Of a stretch of 64,000 nt of DNA, positions 61,616 to 64,000 are shown piece after piece. The DNA is taken from assembly GCA_029582265.1 (NCBI GenBank), contig CM055816.1, positions 21,199,843 through 21,263,842 of the forward strand. Reading direction: 5' to 3'. Position numbers and translations under genes: made by a program. Within the stretch, counting starts at the first letter, position 1. Every line of letters begins with the position of its first letter. This DNA comes from Zoroaster sp. YZ-2022. Its lineage: Eukaryota; Echinodermata; Asteroidea; Forcipulatida; Zoroasteridae. The notes below the pieces were generated by a model. The model did no database searches. It saw only the letters and a program-made list of their open reading frames with translations, and was not told where the DNA came from.

Positions 61616-61800
61616 TCAACTAGGAAACGTTTCGATCAGTATGCCCTGATCGTCTTCAGGAGTCTTCATGAAAATGATCAGAATATACTGATTGAACCGT
61701 TCAGTTGTAACTAACTGGTTCTTTTCAGAACCACTTACTACTCAAAAAGAGAACTTCTACTTGGTGTCACTAGAAACAGTCTCTACTTATCCTTTTCACC
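61616..61800 (+). repeat. Dispersed repeat family C with perfect histone-type stem-loop
   Basis: GGTTCTTTTCAGAACC at 61717-61732 fits the histone mRNA 3' stem-loop consensus at all 16 positions. It is preceded by CAGTTGTAACTAA and followed by ACTTACTACTCAAAA and TTGGTGTCACTAG, as in the other copies. Upstream, inverted GATCAGTATGCCCTGATC (61635-61652) and GATCAGAATATACTGATT (61677-61694) resemble helix II of a decayed hammerhead. Confidence 0.7.
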
Positions 61801-62132
61801 AGTCTTACAGGGTCAATATTATGGAGTTATTGAAGAAAATTTTGCATGGCAATATTTAACAGATAAATCGCTGAAAGATAATGTGAAAATGTAGCTGATG
61901 AGGCCCATGTAAATCTGCAGAGCAAAAATTAAATTAAATTAAATTAAATTCAATTCAGTTCAATTTAATGAAATTTTAATTGTCAAAGCTCACAAACTTA
62001 GGGTAAAAATATTAATACAGTACAATTATTATAATATTTATATTGATGGCTCAGACTGTATAATTAGTGTTGATAAGCCCAGAAAAAATTAGGCGATACA
62101 TTGGATCAACTTCGATTTTTCAGTTATTAGTG

Positions 62133-62400
62133 CAGACGTTTTAACCTCTCGACCACCGAGCTTGCCCGATGACAATTGGCCGGCTAGAATCCCATATAGC
62201 AGCGGGTTCCGCGATATATATAGGTTGGTTATCGAGAGGTTAAGATGTCTGCACTAGTAAGCAGGAGGTCGTGGGTTCGAATCCCGCCCGAGTCGCTTGT
62301 GTAGTTTTTCACAGACACTCGGAAAGCACTGAGCATACAGTGCTATACACACGTCGGTGTAGGGCAAAATTAAATCAATTGTTTATCTCCTGACGCAAGA
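62133..62400. mobile_element. Two tRNA-derived SINE heads in head-to-head orientation
   Basis: On the plus strand ATCGAGAGGTTAAGATGTCT and B box GGGTTCGAATCCC (62273-62285) form a tRNA-like head, with a body to about 62400. On the minus strand at 62133-62170 the complement of GTCGAGAGGTTAAAACGTCT is a second, truncated head of the same family. The spacer is about 60 bp. The arrangement could come from inverted insertion or partial duplication. Confidence 0.65.
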
Positions 62401-62719
62401 ATTTCACCAACCTATATATATTTATAATATTTCAAAAAATTTAAATATTAAATAAATAAATACTAGGCACATAAAACAAATTGCATGAGGGAACATTACA
62501 TCAGCAACCGCAGAGTGTATATAAAATACATTAAAGACATGTATAACACAGATCAAATTTGTAAACAATTAGTATAAGAGATTGAACCAGAGAACATTGG
62601 CAAATAAAAATACTGTGCTTTGCAAAACTGTTCTCCTTATCAAATTTTGTTTTCTTTGATGCTGTTTGACATCACAACTTTGAATCACAACTTCGAATTT
62701 CTGCATTAAACTTATCCAG

Positions 62720-62936
62720 GTTTCTTTTGTTTGGCAAACTCGACCACCTACGAGGGTAACTTCTGTCCGGTCGGTCACTACTGCCCTAACGGTACCACGA
62801 TGTCGAACGAGTTCCCTTGTGAACCAGGAACATTTAATGATAAGTTACAGCAGACAAATGTGAGTGCTTGCCAACCCTGCTTGGCTGGTATGTACTGCAT
62901 GGGGTATGGCAATGAGATACCTACCACTAACTGCAG
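62720..62936 (+). CDS. Next exon of the Cys-rich GCC2/GCC3-type protein
   Basis: Acceptor TTATCCAG and donor GTAAGT at 62937. Entering in phase 1, the frame reads FFCLANSTTYEGNFCPVGHY, then CPNGTTMSNEFPCEPGTFND, then a spacer and SACQPCLAGMYCMGYGNEIP, and leaves in phase 2 after NC. The pattern C.VGHYCP.GT....PC.PGTF......S.C.PC.AG.YC is a complete GCC2/GCC3 repeat. Later exons must lie beyond the window. The protein is presumably extracellular; I infer no specific role. Confidence 0.8.
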
Positions 62937-63755
62937 GTAAGTCTTCAACTAAGTTTACTTCTGATGTTTTCGTTATAATTAACCCTCCTACAATCAGTGC
63001 AATTTTTGAAACAACCCATTCAGGCTACTCCAAGCCATTATAGCTGTTGCCAGTGGCCTATGGTTACCCTTCAGTGTACTGTCACACCACTGTGATTGCA
63101 GGGTAAAGTGGTCTCCCATTGATACATTGCAGGCCATACTAATATGTCCAAACATTTACAGTGGCCTTGGGTGGCACACGGTTGATTTTGTAAGATTACT
63201 TGGAAAGGACAGCAGGCTTGTACATGTACGTACTGAAGGTTGCTAAAGAACAGAATTTAGTGGATCGGAGTGGCCTCCATGGGTAGGGCTAAAGCTGGTT
63301 CATACTTCATATGAAGTGAAGCCAAATGTGATGTAAAAAAGCTAAGATTCGTGCGAATGATAATTTATTGCAATTTATGACAAAAACCTTTTTTGCATCA
63401 CATTCGCATCACTTCTGCCCTTCGCATATTTTCCCCTCTTGTTTCCCTCTTAACCCCTTGCGTACGGCGCAATATTATGGACCGCTGGATGGTTCGCCGG
63501 TATTATTTTTTTACCGAGTGATGGCAGTGCGGCCAACCAAGAAACATCTGTGGGGCCGGGGAGCACCGGGTCGAACCCGTCCGTGGATATAGGGTGCTCG
63601 CGTAATTACAGCGCGCTGTTCAGCTGATGAGCATATAGACCGAACAATAAGCGGGCAAGCTAAACCGGGCATACCCTATTCATCACGTGCGAAGTCCCCA
63701 CATTGAAATTGAAAGCGGCGTGTTCAGAAAGCTCTCGAAAGCCCAATCTATTATA
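62937..63755. other. Intron or flank of the Cys-rich gene; no further exon seen
   Basis: Non-coding. 63440-63640 (GCGTACGGCGCAATATTATG onward) is GC-richer than its surroundings and looks like an inserted repeat, but it has no partner in the window. Confidence 0.45.
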
Positions 63756-63759
63756 TACT

Positions 63760-63812
63760 GAACAGCAAAAGAAACGCAAGTCCGAGGACAGCAAAAGAAA
63801 CGCAAGTCCGAG
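63760..63812. repeat. Direct pair of a 25-bp sequence
   Basis: CAGCAAAAGAAACGCAAGTC followed by CGAGG occurs twice in tandem with a two-base spacer. It resembles a terminal sequence of the element that continues into the hairpin to the right. Confidence 0.8.
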
Positions 63813-63850
63813 GTCTTGTCAAGTTTTCAAACAGAAGACAAACCATTTTT

Positions 63851-63998
63851 ATTCTAATCACTCATTTTAATAATGAAAAATGCTTTCAATTTGTGAGCTG
63901 AAAGTGACTGTTGAATGTGAAAATCTTGCAATGCAATTTCAACAGTCACTTTCAGCTCACAAATTGAAAGCATTTTTCATTAAATGAGTGATTAGAAT
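63851..63998. mobile_element. Near-perfect hairpin (MITE/foldback-like) at the window end
   Basis: 63851-63915 pairs with 63938-63998: ATTCTAATCACTCATTT mirrors AAATGAGTGATTAGAAT, and ATGCTTTCAATTTGTGAGCT mirrors AGCTCACAAATTGAAAGCAT. The loop is about 22 bases. The only difference is a 4-base indel. The window ends two bases later, so the outer limit is unknown. Confidence 0.85.
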
Positions 63999-64000
63999 CA

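Larger units (their letters stand above)
61492..62719 (+). other. Intron of the Cys-rich gene (repeats inside)
   Basis: GTGAGT at the left and TTATCCAG at the right. It holds the family C repeat (61616-61800), an (AATTA)n run near 61928-61960 and a head-to-head SINE pair (62133-62400). Confidence 0.75.

Overview
This is eukaryotic, AT-rich, intron-containing animal DNA. Nothing in it is prokaryotic. The repeat content (tRNA-derived SINEs with ATT tails, Penelope-like elements, an R2/R4-type retrotransposon, foldback elements) and two secreted PAN-plus-fibrinogen lectin genes point to a marine invertebrate. I lean towards a deuterostome (echinoderm, hemichordate or amphioxus), but the sequence alone does not settle this. 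Two 500-N scaffold gaps (43676-44175 and 59688-60187) and indel-rich stretches around 46-59 kb show that parts of the assembly are of lower quality.

Layout. 0-8 kb: three copies of an unclassified dispersed repeat, a CCTGATTG dyad array, a LINE tail, and a tandem-repeat block ending in a twice-repeated hairpin. 8-11 kb: a Penelope-like element (PLE) on the minus strand with diverged inverted flanks. It carries a 149-bp insertion with a 12-bp target duplication and has a hammerhead ribozyme fold behind its ORF. A SINE lies inside this region. 12-16 kb: repeats and SINEs. 16.0-23.9 kb and 28.0-32.8 kb: two copies of one segmental duplication, each ending in a PAN-FReD lectin gene on the minus strand. 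Copy 1 alone has gained a second PLE (205-bp inverted arms, each with a full type-I hammerhead fold), a SINE, an 81-bp VNTR and a long ATT tract. 25.8-27.4 kb: two adjacent foldback elements made of palindromic NotI-core units, each with a perfect 6-bp target duplication. 33-45 kb: mostly non-coding, with LINE remnants, an LTR candidate, tandem repeats and a SINE. 45.4-50.0 kb: a 4.7-kb foldback element with about 800-bp arms and inward arrays of a 15-bp repeat. 51.7-59.5 kb: two head-to-tail copies of an R2/R4-type retrotransposon (RT, CCHC and PD..D endonuclease) set in CAA/TAA microsatellite. 60.9-64 kb: a LINE tail, then two exons of a cysteine-rich GCC2/GCC3-type (ephrin-receptor-like) gene on the plus strand that continues past the window, and a near-perfect hairpin at the end.

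The host genes are few: two lectin paralogues, each broken by a different single stop codon near the start of the fibrinogen domain, and one partial Cys-rich extracellular protein. Everything else I can support is mobile or repetitive DNA. The most notable material is (i) the matching hammerhead architecture in two unrelated-looking PLE copies, (ii) the pair of palindrome-array foldback elements, (iii) the tandem microsatellite-targeted retrotransposon pair, and (iv) a dispersed repeat carrying a histone-mRNA-type stem-loop.
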